This document shows, in pieces, positions 34,801 to 43,517 of a DNA stretch of 58,079 nt (position 1 is the stretch's first letter; each line of letters begins with the position of its first letter). A model generated the notes under the pieces. The model was not told the DNA's origin. It worked only from the letters and a program-made list of their open reading frames with translations, and ran no database searches. This DNA comes from Bacteroidia bacterium (GTDB taxonomy: Bacteria; Bacteroidota; Bacteroidia; Bacteroidales; GWF2-35-48). The translations under genes and the position numbers were made by a program. The stretch lies in NCBI GenBank assembly GCA_016212695.1, contig JACREX010000117.1, forward strand, positions 1-58,079, read 5' to 3'.

Positions 34801-36960
34801 CTACGGGACGAAGGCGAGACGGAGGCCTATGAAGTAGGTGCGGTAGACGGGGAAGGGGTTGAAGCGATAAGCAACCCGACAGTTCCGCGCTTCGCTGCCC
34901 CAACTACCGCCGCGATAAACCCGGAGCGAACCTGAATTAGCACCTTGTGGATTATTAGCAGGGCTGTTTTTATAGTATTTTTCATCATACCAATCGCTGC
35001 ACCATTCCCAAACATTGCCGGTCATATCAAAAATTCCCAGTTCATTTGCCTGCTTTTGACCAACAGAATGAGTTTTACTACTACTATTATCTGTAAACCA
35101 AGCTACATCACCTAAACTGTTGCCACCAGAATATTTATAACCTTTGCTCTTGCTACCACCGCGAGCAGCATATTCCCATTGGGCTTCGGTAGGCAACGTG
35201 TATGTTTTGCCTGTTTTTGTATTTAGTATCTGTAAAAATTCTTGAATGTCGTTCCAACTCACAGTCTCTACAGGGCAATTGTCACAATTTTTAAAATAAG
35301 ATGGCTTGGTGCCCATTACCTGCTCCCATTGCTTTTGAGTAACCTCATATTTGCCAATATAATAATTACTTAAAGTTACTTTATGCGTTGGATTTTCATC
35401 AGTACTGCAATCGCTTTGTTCAGAGGTGCAGCCCATTGTAAAGCTGCCGCCTTCTACGGCTACCATTTCGAGATTTAAGCCGGAGGTGGTTTCAGTGTAG
35501 TTTCCAAACTCCGATACATTATATATATAGTTGGTTTTTCCGCCTTGTGTAATGTTTATGGTTTCTTCCACTGTTTTTTTGCCGTTTATGAGTTTTATTT
35601 TATGCGAACCATAGCTTAGTGTGGCATTATATGGGGTGCCACCGGCTTTAGCGCCGTCTATATATATTTCTGCACCGCTTGGGGAACTTGTTATGTTAAT
35701 GTTTTCGCCTGCAGGCAGGGTTTCGCTTATGTCTGTGGTTTTGCCTTCGGTTACAGTTATTGTTTTTGTAACTGTGCCAAAGCCCTGTTTTTCGAGCTTC
35801 AGAGTGTAGTCGCCAATTAAAAGTTTTTTTAAAGTAAGAGGGGTTGTGCCTTTGCGTTCGTTATCAATATAAACTGTTGCATCTATGGGATTGCTTACTA
35901 TGTCTAAATTACCGAGTTTTGGCTGGAGGAGCAAGTTTATTATTTCTTCTTTACCGGCTTCAATTTCCTTATCTTTTTTATCGGGATAGTGTTTGTCTTT
36001 TTTCCCTTCAAAAGAATGTACACCAGCGAGTATTCTCCCCTTGTAATTACCAGTAGCGGTTTTGCTACCATCAATATAAATATCTGCTTCGGGTTGCGTG
36101 CTAATAGTGAGGTTTGCAAAATTAGGAGAAAGCGAAACAGTTTCTTCTGTGGTTTTGCCATCTGTAATTGTAAACTCTATACTTTTTGGTTGGTACATTT
36201 CTTTCTTTACAGTTACTTTATGCTTTCCACTTTTTAACTTATCGCTGGTGTAAGGCGTTTTTCCGCTTACTTCGTTATCGTCAATTAAAACGGTTGCGCC
36301 ATTTTCGGGCGTGGTATTTATTTTCACAAAACCAAAGGCCGGCTTTAAATCAAGACTGATTTCTTTTTTACCGCCGGGTTCGTCGCCTGTGATTTCGACG
36401 GCGCCGGCTTCGTTGTGATACATGGCCTTTTCGAGGCGGTAGGTATATTTGCCGGGTGTTAGTTTAACAGGTAAAGGGGTTACACCTTTCAGCACATCGT
36501 TGATATAAATGTCTGCTCCTTCGGGCACGCTTTTAAAAGTGAGCCAGGTAGTTTTTATTTCTTCTTCTTCAACAATGGTTTTAACTTTTCCGGTAGTGAG
36601 CACCATTTCATAAACTGTGGCTTTTTCAATACGTTCAGGGTAGTTGTAATCGCGCAATTGACCAAGTTTGCTGTGTCTGATAGTTAATCGCTTTGCGCCA
36701 TAAGGAACATAAAGCCAAAATTCGCTTGTTTTTTTTACCATTTCAACAATGCCCAACTGGTCGCCATCACATTCAAACCCAGTTTCAGTAGTTACTACTT
36801 TAATGATTGCGCACACATCGCCGTTTTGGTCTTTCTTAGGAAAAGTAGAACGGGCATCGAGGTCGTTTGCTAAAACCCTGAATGATTTTACGGAGATGTT
36901 CTGGGCAAAAACGGGTACTGAAAAAAATGCAAGCGCCAAAAAGAAAAAAATAATTTTCAT
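34801..36960 (-). CDS. Secreted protein with five PEGA repeats and an FGE-sulfatase domain; likely DGR target
   Basis: 719 aa from the ATG at 36960, giving signal peptide 'IIFFFLALAFFSVPVFAQ'. After a ~130-residue N-terminal domain come five PEGA-type repeats ('VPEGADIYINDVLKGVTPLP', 'ENGATVLIDDNEVSGKTPY', 'QPEADIYIDGSKTATGNYKG', 'PIDATVYIDNERKGTTPLTL', 'PSGAEIYIDGAKAGGTPYNA'). A complete FGE-sulfatase/SUMF1-like domain follows ('VEGGSFTMGCTSEQ', 'YYIGKYEVTQKQWEQVMG', 'LPTEAQWEYAARGG', 'GIFDMTGNVWEWCSDWYD', 'RVYRGGSWGSEARNC'). In the DGR literature this C-type-lectin-like fold carries variable ligand-binding residues at its C-terminus. It lies 7 bp after the 127-aa gene in an apparent operon. 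A surface- or periplasm-exposed binding protein is likelier than an enzyme. Confidence 0.85.
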   Translation of the reverse strand: MKIIFFFLALAFFSVPVFAQNISVKSFRVLANDLDARSTFPKKDQNGDVCAIIKVVTTETGFECDGDQLGIVEMVKKTSEFWLYVPYGAKRLTIRHSKLGQLRDYNYPERIEKATVYEMVLTTGKVKTIVEEEEIKTTWLTFKSVPEGADIYINDVLKGVTPLPVKLTPGKYTYRLEKAMYHNEAGAVEITGDEPGGKKEISLDLKPAFGFVKINTTPENGATVLIDDNEVSGKTPYTSDKLKSGKHKVTVKKEMYQPKSIEFTITDGKTTEETVSLSPNFANLTISTQPEADIYIDGSKTATGNYKGRILAGVHSFEGKKDKHYPDKKDKEIEAGKEEIINLLLQPKLGNLDIVSNPIDATVYIDNERKGTTPLTLKKLLIGDYTLKLEKQGFGTVTKTITVTEGKTTDISETLPAGENINITSSPSGAEIYIDGAKAGGTPYNATLSYGSHKIKLINGKKTVEETINITQGGKTNYIYNVSEFGNYTETTSGLNLEMVAVEGGSFTMGCTSEQSDCSTDENPTHKVTLSNYYIGKYEVTQKQWEQVMGTKPSYFKNCDNCPVETVSWNDIQEFLQILNTKTGKTYTLPTEAQWEYAARGGSKSKGYKYSGGNSLGDVAWFTDNSSSKTHSVGQKQANELGIFDMTGNVWEWCSDWYDEKYYKNSPANNPQGANSGSLRVYRGGSWGSEARNCRVAYRFNPFPVYRTYFIGLRLAFVP
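34804..34932 (-). repeat. Candidate DGR variable repeat (VR) at the 3' end of the PEGA/FGE gene
   Basis: The last ~43 codons (GGTTCGCTCCGG... to ...TTCGTCCCGTAG) align with the TR ends at 33503-33554. In the mutable part all six differences fall on TR adenines: AAC to CTC, AAC to ACC, AAC to TAC and AAC to TTC. The 3' part (ATAGGCCTCCGTCTCGCC) differs only at three third codon positions. Encoded variable residues include Tyr, Phe, Leu, Ser and Pro on the ligand face of the fold. Confidence 0.7.
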
Positions 36961-36967
36961 TGATTTT

Positions 36968-37351
36968 CTATATAGCAGCATTTTTTTGAACGTTTTTCAT
37001 GGTATGATAGAAATTATTGATTAAATTTCCTATCAGGTCGCTGAGATTGATATTTTGCTGAACAATCCACCTCCGAACCTCAGCGTCAATGGGAAATTCA
37101 TCTGCAGATATCCACTGTATTTTTCCTGATTTAATGTCATCATCAGTAATAGCGGGGATATCGCTGTAATCAATATTTTTATCATCATAGAAAACAAGTT
37201 TTTGGGGAACCCTCAAACCATTTTTGTTGAGAAAAGTAACTTCCTTAACAAGAATCTTCTCATTTCTATAATCAATTTCTTTCTGCTCAACTGTTTTGCC
37301 TTCTTTGATTAATCGAATAGCATCCTGCCAATAAATTTTTTTAATTTTCAT
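36968..37351 (-). CDS. Orphan 127-aa protein
   Basis: Not recognised. No signal peptide or membrane segment, so it should be cytoplasmic. It begins 'MKIKKIYWQDAIRLIKEGKT' and has the acidic motif 'IDYSDIPAITDDDIKSGKIQ', which faintly recalls antitoxin-like short motifs; that is not enough for a call. It lies 34 bp after the LPP20-like gene and 7 bp before the PEGA/FGE gene, all on one strand, so it is probably co-transcribed. An accessory variability determinant (Avd) would be a small helical basic protein; this one does not look like that. Confidence 0.6.
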   Translation of the reverse strand: MKIKKIYWQDAIRLIKEGKTVEQKEIDYRNEKILVKEVTFLNKNGLRVPQKLVFYDDKNIDYSDIPAITDDDIKSGKIQWISADEFPIDAEVRRWIVQQNINLSDLIGNLINNFYHTMKNVQKNAAI

Positions 37352-37385
37352 ACTCTGTTTCTTTTATACAAATGTAAGTTTTTTT

Positions 37386-39161
37386 TTAATTAAAATCGCT
37401 TACCCCATAAATGCTGCCGTCCGGATTTTTTTCGGGCTGCCATGTACGAACATGAATGGAAGGCTTATCAGGGTCGTTGAAATCAATCAAAAGAAATAAA
37501 TAACCGGCATCGCTGTAGTTGGCGGAAACATAGTTTTGTTTGATCTGAATGCCGTATATTTCGCCCCCTTTGCCGGATTTACGTATTTCGTTGTCTTCAA
37601 ATTTCAGATTAATATATTCAGTTGATTTAAAAGCAAATTTAAGATTTTTGATATACTCCTGCTTGGTGTAGCGGTTGTATTTTACAATTTTATTGTCTTT
37701 ATATTTGTTCATTTCATTAGGCTGCACTTTTAACAAAGAACCGATAATAATAAGTGCATCATCGGAAAAAATACTTTCGATATAATCAAGTCGTTTCAGA
37801 GCATATGCGGTTTTATAATTTTCCATGAAATTAATTACTAATGCGCGTACTTTTTCAGGCCATGCGGTTTTCACGGCTATATCGGAAATTGCTTTTTCTC
37901 CAAGGGCGAAAGAAAGGCTTGATATTTTTTTTTCCGCATTAAAATTGAGTACAAGGTCTTCAACAAATTGCTTGTTGTTGTTTTTAAAACTAAAGCTCAT
38001 TGGAATTGCTCTGCACATTACCTCATCGCCCTGTTTTAGAAATGATAGTTCTTTATCGGCAAGGATTCTGGCTTTTCCATATTGCACCAATTGTTTGAAC
38101 ATATCAAACCCGGTTTCAGTAAACAAAGGTTTTGCGGATTCATAGTTGCCTGAACGGATTGATTTTTTCAATTCTTCAACACTTTTAAAATAGGGTGTTT
38201 TATCAGCAACAGCCGTAAAAGGTAAATTATATTTTGACCCTTCCACTTTGCTCAGTGTGACTTGTTCTTTTTTGTCAACCGGCTTGGCAATGATATTGCT
38301 GTTGCGAAAAGGCACGGGTTCAATTTTCTGCATCACGTCCTGCAATTCTTTATCAATGGCGGCTTCGCCTTCAAACACATATTCTGTTTTGAGTTTTACT
38401 TCTTTTATATCAGTGTTGGTTCCCGCGAATTCTACAAAGCCCGTACCGTCTTTTGCGCTGATAATGTTAGACCAGTTTTTACCGTCCCAATACGTATAAT
38501 CATAGTTAGAAACAGGCGTTCCTTTATAATTGATTTGTAAGATTTGTGTTGAATAACCTTGCTCTTTCTTTAATTCACCCAATGACGCAGAAACACCGGC
38601 AAAAATATTATTGATTTGAGCGGGCAGCCATGTAGCCATTAATTCACCGCCTGTATATTTTATGGTGTTGCCGTCAGGATGGCTTTTTAGTAAGGTCAAA
38701 GCCCAATAATAATATTTAAGAGCATCGGCAATCTGAAATTCATTCAAAGCCTGCCCGGCATTTTTAGCAAATTCAATGATTTTATTTTTTCGTTCGGTAA
38801 ATATTTTATCAAGTTCGGAACGTTTGATATATCTGAAAACTTTAGCGTCGGGTTCTTCTCCTGTAACAATACGTTCGGTGTTTTTTAATGTGGCGGCAGA
38901 GTAAGTTTTTATAACTGAGTTGAATTTTTCTTTGTATTCGTTGCCGGTTTCTTCTTTCAATAATTCAAAGCGGCTTTCCACCTGTGTTGAAATCTGATTA
39001 ATGAGCATGGACAAGGCATCGTTATCGGCTTTCTTTAAAGTTGTTCCCGAACCTTCGCCCCAGAAATAATTTTTTTGGTCGGCTTTTACTTCCTGAATGG
39101 TCTGCGAAAAAGCAGAATTATTCAATAATAAGATTGAAAATGCGATAAGTAATAGTTTCAT
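37386..39161 (-). CDS. Secreted LPP20-like protein with C-terminal NTF2-like domain
   Basis: 591 aa. Signal peptide ('LLLIAFSILLLNNSAFSQ'), then a region resembling LPP20/FlgO-type domains ('YFWGEGSGTTLKKADNDALS', 'MLINQISTQVESRF'). A middle part has a beta-rich domain. The C-terminal ~160 residues look NTF2/SnoaL-like ('VINFMENYKTAYALKRLDYI', 'ESIFSDDALIIIG', 'VSANYSDAGYLFLLIDF'). No catalytic residues can be assigned. First gene of the apparent three-gene operon ending in the likely DGR target, so it may form a surface or periplasmic complex with the PEGA protein. LPP20-like and PEGA/FGE proteins recur together in Bacteroidota as far as I recall. Confidence 0.65.
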   Translation of the reverse strand: MKLLLIAFSILLLNNSAFSQTIQEVKADQKNYFWGEGSGTTLKKADNDALSMLINQISTQVESRFELLKEETGNEYKEKFNSVIKTYSAATLKNTERIVTGEEPDAKVFRYIKRSELDKIFTERKNKIIEFAKNAGQALNEFQIADALKYYYWALTLLKSHPDGNTIKYTGGELMATWLPAQINNIFAGVSASLGELKKEQGYSTQILQINYKGTPVSNYDYTYWDGKNWSNIISAKDGTGFVEFAGTNTDIKEVKLKTEYVFEGEAAIDKELQDVMQKIEPVPFRNSNIIAKPVDKKEQVTLSKVEGSKYNLPFTAVADKTPYFKSVEELKKSIRSGNYESAKPLFTETGFDMFKQLVQYGKARILADKELSFLKQGDEVMCRAIPMSFSFKNNNKQFVEDLVLNFNAEKKISSLSFALGEKAISDIAVKTAWPEKVRALVINFMENYKTAYALKRLDYIESIFSDDALIIIGSLLKVQPNEMNKYKDNKIVKYNRYTKQEYIKNLKFAFKSTEYINLKFEDNEIRKSGKGGEIYGIQIKQNYVSANYSDAGYLFLLIDFNDPDKPSIHVRTWQPEKNPDGSIYGVSDFN

Positions 39162-39300
39162 TTGAAATCAAATTAATTTTGAAAACAAAAATAAAACATT
39201 TTTTCAAAATAAATCAATAGTTACAAATAGAATCATTTTATCATGGTATTAATCATTGTACAAATTTCATGAGCGATTAATGCTATCGCTAAAACTTTTT

Positions 39301-39308
39301 TATCTTTG
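39301..39308 (+). promoter_or_regulatory. Candidate -7 promoter element TATCTTTG for tyrS
   Basis: Exact match to TAnnTTTG, 17 bp before the tyrS ATG. No clear -33 TTTG is seen. It lies in the divergent gap between the LPP20-like gene and tyrS. Confidence 0.55.
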
Positions 39309-39325
39309 CAAAAATCCTAATAACT

Positions 39326-40603
39326 ATGAATTTCATTGAAGAAATCAGATGGCGCGGGATGCTCCACGATATGACGCCCGGCACGGAAGAGCAATTAGAA
39401 AAAGAAATGACCTCCGGGTATATCGGTTTTGATCCTACATCGGATTCGCTGCATGTGGGCAGCCTCGCGCAGATTATGACGCTGCTGCATTTTCAGCGCG
39501 CCGGGCATAAGCCCATACCGCTTGTAGGGGGCGCAACGGGAATGGTGGGAGACCCTTCCGGAAAATCACAGGAAAGGAACCTGCTGGATGAAGAAACGCT
39601 TCTGCATAATGTGGAATGCATCAGGCGGCAACTTGCAAAATTTCTTGATTTCAACTGTGGTGCGAACAGTGCGGAGATAGTAAACAATTACGAGTGGACA
39701 AAAGACGTTTTATTTCTGCAATTCATCCGCGATATCGGAAAACATATTTCCATAAATTATATGATGGCAAAAGACTCTGTGCAGTCGCGGCTCGAAACCG
39801 GGCTTTCATTTTGCGAATTCACTTATCAGTTACTTCAGGGTTTTGATTTTTATCACTTATATACACAAAAGAATTGCAAGCTGCAGATGGGCGGCTCCGA
39901 CCAGTGGGGCAACATTGTAACCGGCGCCGAACTCATACGCCGCAAAACCAACGGCGCGGCATTTGCGCTGATTACACAACTCATCACGAAAGCTGACGGA
40001 ACCAAATTCGGAAAAACAGAAGAGGGCAATGTGTGGCTTGATAAAAATAAAACTTCTCCTTACAGATTTTATCAGTTCTGGCTAAACTGTTCCGATGATG
40101 ATTCCAAAAAGTTTATCAGGATATTTACATTATATAACAGGGAGGAAATTGAATCGTTAGAAAAAGAACATGAGCAGGCGCCGCATCTACGCATTTTGCA
40201 GAAAGCGCTTGCAAAAGAAGTAACCATCCGCGTACATTCTGAAGAAGAATATAATGCGGCGGCAGAAGCATCCGAAATCCTTTTTGGAAAAGGCGCTGCA
40301 GAATCGTTAAACAAAATGGATGAGGATACGCTCCTTTCTGTATTTGAAGGAGTGCCCCGGTTTAATATACCCAAAAGCATTATAGAAAACGGAATCCATA
40401 TCACAGAATTATTGGTTGATAAAACGAATATTTTCCCGTCGAAAAACGAATTCCGCAGAACCTTGCAGGGCGGTGGCATCTATATAAATAAAGAATTGAT
40501 CTCGAATGCCGGGCAGGTCATTACGAAATCACACCTGATCAATAATAAATATATCCTGGCGCAGAAAGGAAAGAAAAATTATTTTTTGATAATAGTCGAA
40601 TAA
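39326..40603 (+). CDS. tyrS: Tyrosyl-tRNA synthetase
   Basis: 425 aa, class I aminoacyl-tRNA synthetase charging tRNA-Tyr. '[17 protein letters not shown]' carries the HIGH-equivalent motif, '[20 protein letters not shown]' is the tyrosine-recognition region, and '[17 protein letters not shown]' is the KMSKS-equivalent loop (KFGKT, as in bacterial TyrS). The C-terminal S4-like RNA-binding domain is present ('[20 protein letters not shown]'). Full length and intact. Confidence 0.97.
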   Translation: MNFIEEIRWRGMLHDMTPGTEEQLEKEMTSGYIGFDPTSDSLHVGSLAQIMTLLHFQRAGHKPIPLVGGATGMVGDPSGKSQERNLLDEETLLHNVECIRRQLAKFLDFNCGANSAEIVNNYEWTKDVLFLQFIRDIGKHISINYMMAKDSVQSRLETGLSFCEFTYQLLQGFDFYHLYTQKNCKLQMGGSDQWGNIVTGAELIRRKTNGAAFALITQLITKADGTKFGKTEEGNVWLDKNKTSPYRFYQFWLNCSDDDSKKFIRIFTLYNREEIESLEKEHEQAPHLRILQKALAKEVTIRVHSEEEYNAAAEASEILFGKGAAESLNKMDEDTLLSVFEGVPRFNIPKSIIENGIHITELLVDKTNIFPSKNEFRRTLQGGGIYINKELISNAGQVITKSHLINNKYILAQKGKKNYFLIIVE

Positions 40604-40986
40604 GACGAAATTTTTCTGATGAAGCAGAAAGATAGTGCCTGTCTATAGACTCTGTTTGGGTTAAAGGTTGTTGGGCTGAGTAATTAGTTTGGGCGTGAGC
40701 CACTTGGTCGCAATGCCACTCATCGTGGTTGATGGGTTATGGTTATTAGCATTAAATCAATGAAAGGGTTCAAAGAGATTCTGTCAGGCCTGTTTATTCT
40801 CCTGCTGTAGCTGAACTGTATATCCTGTTTATCAATCACACCTTTCACAATTGCTCCTTAAAATTAAACTCCTATCATCTGTTTTCTCAATGTTAAAAAA
40901 ATTTAATAAGTATAAATTCCGTTTTTATACTTTCATAACTGTTTATTTTAATTTTACCCTTTTATTAATTTTAAAATTTATGTGAT
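40604..40986. other. 383-bp gene-free stretch between tyrS and purC
   Basis: No reading frame of note, no tRNA and no strong hairpin. The first half is richer in GT words ('gggttaaaggttgttgggctgag') than its surroundings; the second half is AT-rich leader DNA ahead of purC. I cannot assign a function. Confidence 0.4.
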
Positions 40987-41940
40987 ATGATTCATAACTT
41001 AGCAATTACAGAAACAGGATTTCATTTACCCGGGCAAAAAAGTTTTTATAAAGGGAAAGTTCGCGATGTTTACAATATTGATGATAAATACCTTGTAATG
41101 GTGGTGAGCGACCGCATTTCCGCCTTCGATGTGGTGTTACCCAAAGGCATTCCTTACAAGGGGCAGGTATTAAACCAGATTGCCGCAAAATTCATGGATG
41201 CCACTGCCGACATCGTACGGAACTGGAAAATATCTTCGCCGGATCCGATGGTTACTATAGGACATGTATGCCAGCCTTTTCCTGTAGAAATGATTATCCG
41301 GGGGTATCTTACGGGAAGTTCGTGGAGGACATACAAAGAAGGCAAGCGCGAGATTTGCGGTGTTAAGATACCCGACGGCATAAAAGAGCATGAGCGGTTT
41401 CCTCATCCCATTATCACTCCTACAACAAAAACTGAACAGGGAAAACATGATGAAGATATTTCCAAAGAAGAAATTCTAAGACAGGGTCTGGTATCGCCAC
41501 ACGATTATCTGTTGCTTGAAAAATATACTCAGCAACTCTTTGAAAGAGGGACGCAAATTGCAAAAGAAAAAGGGCTTATCCTTGTTGACACTAAATATGA
41601 ATTCGGAAAAAAAGACGGAGAAATTTACCTGATTGATGAAATCCACACTCCAGATTCATCACGCTATTTTTATCTTGAAGGATATGAAGAACGGCAGTCA
41701 AAAGGAGAACAACAAAGGCAGTTATCCAAAGAATTTGTCAGGGAATGGCTTATGGCTAATGGATTTCAGGGAAAAGAAGGGCAGGCGTTGCCGGAATTAA
41801 CAGATGATTTTGTAACCGGTATTTCTGAAAGATATATTGAATTGTATGAACGGATAACCGGCGAAAAATTTGTAAAAGCGACAACCACAGAGGTTCGCCC
41901 GCGTATTGAACAAAATATTTTGAATTTCCTGAAAAAATAA
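40987..41940 (+). CDS. purC: Phosphoribosylaminoimidazole-succinocarboxamide synthase
   Basis: 317 aa SAICAR synthetase, which joins CAIR and aspartate using ATP in purine synthesis. Motifs: '[20 protein letters not shown]', '[19 protein letters not shown]', '[20 protein letters not shown]', '[20 protein letters not shown]' and '[12 protein letters not shown]'. The length suits the longer bacterial and eukaryotic-like PurC group common in Bacteroidota. It is followed at 8-29 bp by the LptF/G-type gene, which has its own promoter box. Confidence 0.97.
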   Translation: MIHNLAITETGFHLPGQKSFYKGKVRDVYNIDDKYLVMVVSDRISAFDVVLPKGIPYKGQVLNQIAAKFMDATADIVRNWKISSPDPMVTIGHVCQPFPVEMIIRGYLTGSSWRTYKEGKREICGVKIPDGIKEHERFPHPIITPTTKTEQGKHDEDISKEEILRQGLVSPHDYLLLEKYTQQLFERGTQIAKEKGLILVDTKYEFGKKDGEIYLIDEIHTPDSSRYFYLEGYEERQSKGEQQRQLSKEFVREWLMANGFQGKEGQALPELTDDFVTGISERYIELYERITGEKFVKATTTEVRPRIEQNILNFLKK

Positions 41941-41951
41941 ATTTACTTTTG
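41919..41951 (+). promoter_or_regulatory. Promoter with TTTG (-33) and TACTTTTG (-7) elements
   Basis: TTTG at 41919-41922 and TACTTTTG at 41944-41951, spaced 21 bp, match the Bacteroidota sigma-factor consensus. It overlaps the end of purC and the TTG start in the ORF track. This supports translation of the next gene from the GTG at 41970 instead. Confidence 0.65.
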
Positions 41952-41969
41952 CCTGTTAAATTCAGCATC

Positions 41970-43517
41970 GTGAAAAAACTTCACATATTCATTATTAAAT
42001 CCTACACCGGCCCCTTGGTGATGACTTTTTTTATTGCCGTGTTTGTATTGCTGATGCAGTTTCTCTGGAAATACATTGATGAAATTGTCGGAAAAGGATT
42101 GGAATGGTATGTGATTGCCGAATTATTGCTGTATACCTCTCCGACACTCGTTCCCATGGCTTTGCCTCTTGCCATATTGCTTTCTTCGATTATGACGTTT
42201 GGGAATCTCGGAGAAAACTATGAGTTGGTAGCGTTAAAATCATCCGGAATATCGCTGCAGCGGATCATGATGCCCCTGATCGTGGTTTCCGTATTCATAA
42301 GCGTTCTTGCATTCTTCTTCTCGAACAATGTGATGCCGCTGGCAAACCTTAAGGCAAATGCCCTTTTGTATGATGTCCGTAATCAAAGGCCTCAGTTGAC
42401 TATTAAAGAAGGAATTTTTAATAATGATATTGAAGGATATAGTATCAAGGTAGGAAAGAAAGATAACAAAAAAAACATGATGTATGATATTTTGATCTAT
42501 GATCATAAAACCACTATGGGAAACAGAAGAGTAACTGTTGCCAAGTCGGGAACCATGATTCTTACCAAGGATAAACGCTACCTCATTCTGACTTTGTACG
42601 ATGGGTATGCATATGAAGAGCAGATCGAAAGGGAAAAAAAGAAATATGAAAAATCGCTCCCGCACCAGAGAGAAAAATTTGAAGAACAGAAAGCGATGCT
42701 CGAAATGATAGGATTTAATTTTTCCCGTACCGACGAAGGCCTGTTCAGCAATAATTGCCAGATGTTTTCTTTAAAACAACTGAACTATGCTATTGATTCG
42801 CTTAATCAAGCTTTTCATTCCTCTGAAAAAAACCTTGCTGAAAATCTTTTAATTTCTACTTATTTCAGGAAAGAGCAGAGCCTGCGAAATCAACCGAATG
42901 CCGTTTCGAATGTTCTCAGGGGAATTGCCCGCGCCAATGATACGCTACAGATGAAATATATGGAATCTCTTGATACCACAAAGAAATATATTACGGGCGT
43001 TATTAATTTTGACAGCTTGTATGCTGCGATGGATTATCAGAAAAAAATTGCCATGTATGATTATTCTTCAAATCTTGCCCGTGCTGCTAGATCTTATATT
43101 TCCAACACAAAAGAAGAACTCGATTTCAGAATAAAAAATATCAGGAAGCATGAAATTGAATGGCACCGCAAATTCACCTTATCCTTTGCCTGCTTCGTGT
43201 TATTTTTTATCGGGGCGCCGTTGGGCGCTATTATCCGAAAAGGCGGCCTGGGCATGCCTGTTGTCGTTTCCGTCTTTTTCTTTATTATATATTATGTCAT
43301 TTCCATTTCCGGCGAAAAATTTGTACGCGAAGAAATGCTTTCAACATTCCATGGCATGTGGCTTTCTTCTGTAATCCTTATGCCTCTGGGGATTTTTCTC
43401 ACCTACAAAGCAGCGCATGAATCTGTCATTATGAATACCGATACCTATTTTCTTTTTGTTAAAAATATTTTTAAAAAGAAAGTAAAAAAGAATGAAAATA
43501 CTTCAGATAACCAATAA
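41970..43517 (+). CDS. LptF/LptG-family (YjgP/YjgQ) permease
   Basis: About 515 aa from the GTG at 41970. Inner-membrane permease of the lipopolysaccharide export ABC system. It has N-terminal helices ('YTGPLVMTFFIAVFVLLMQF', 'YTSPTLVPMALPLAILLSSI'), a large periplasmic jellyroll-like domain ('YSIKVGKKDNKKNMMYDILI'), a long charged insert ('KKKYEKSLPHQREKFEEQKA') typical of Bacteroidota members, and three C-terminal helices. The ORF-track TTG start lies inside a promoter element. The gene ends 26 bp inside the next one (glycosyltransferase), suggesting translational coupling. LptF versus LptG cannot be decided. Confidence 0.88.
   Translation: MKKLHIFIIKSYTGPLVMTFFIAVFVLLMQFLWKYIDEIVGKGLEWYVIAELLLYTSPTLVPMALPLAILLSSIMTFGNLGENYELVALKSSGISLQRIMMPLIVVSVFISVLAFFFSNNVMPLANLKANALLYDVRNQRPQLTIKEGIFNNDIEGYSIKVGKKDNKKNMMYDILIYDHKTTMGNRRVTVAKSGTMILTKDKRYLILTLYDGYAYEEQIEREKKKYEKSLPHQREKFEEQKAMLEMIGFNFSRTDEGLFSNNCQMFSLKQLNYAIDSLNQAFHSSEKNLAENLLISTYFRKEQSLRNQPNAVSNVLRGIARANDTLQMKYMESLDTTKKYITGVINFDSLYAAMDYQKKIAMYDYSSNLARAARSYISNTKEELDFRIKNIRKHEIEWHRKFTLSFACFVLFFIGAPLGAIIRKGGLGMPVVVSVFFFIIYYVISISGEKFVREEMLSTFHGMWLSSVILMPLGIFLTYKAAHESVIMNTDTYFLFVKNIFKKKVKKNENTSDNQ

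Noticed and set aside
34801-36960. Functional sulfatase-activating formylglycine-generating enzyme
   Set aside because: The protein is secreted, carries PEGA repeats, has no sulfatase neighbour, and its C-terminus is VR-like. The FGE fold here more likely serves as a binding scaffold.
36968-37351. Accessory variability determinant (Avd) of the DGR
   Set aside because: Avd proteins are small, helical and basic. This protein is acidic and mixed alpha/beta in appearance and lies upstream of the target gene, not by the RT.
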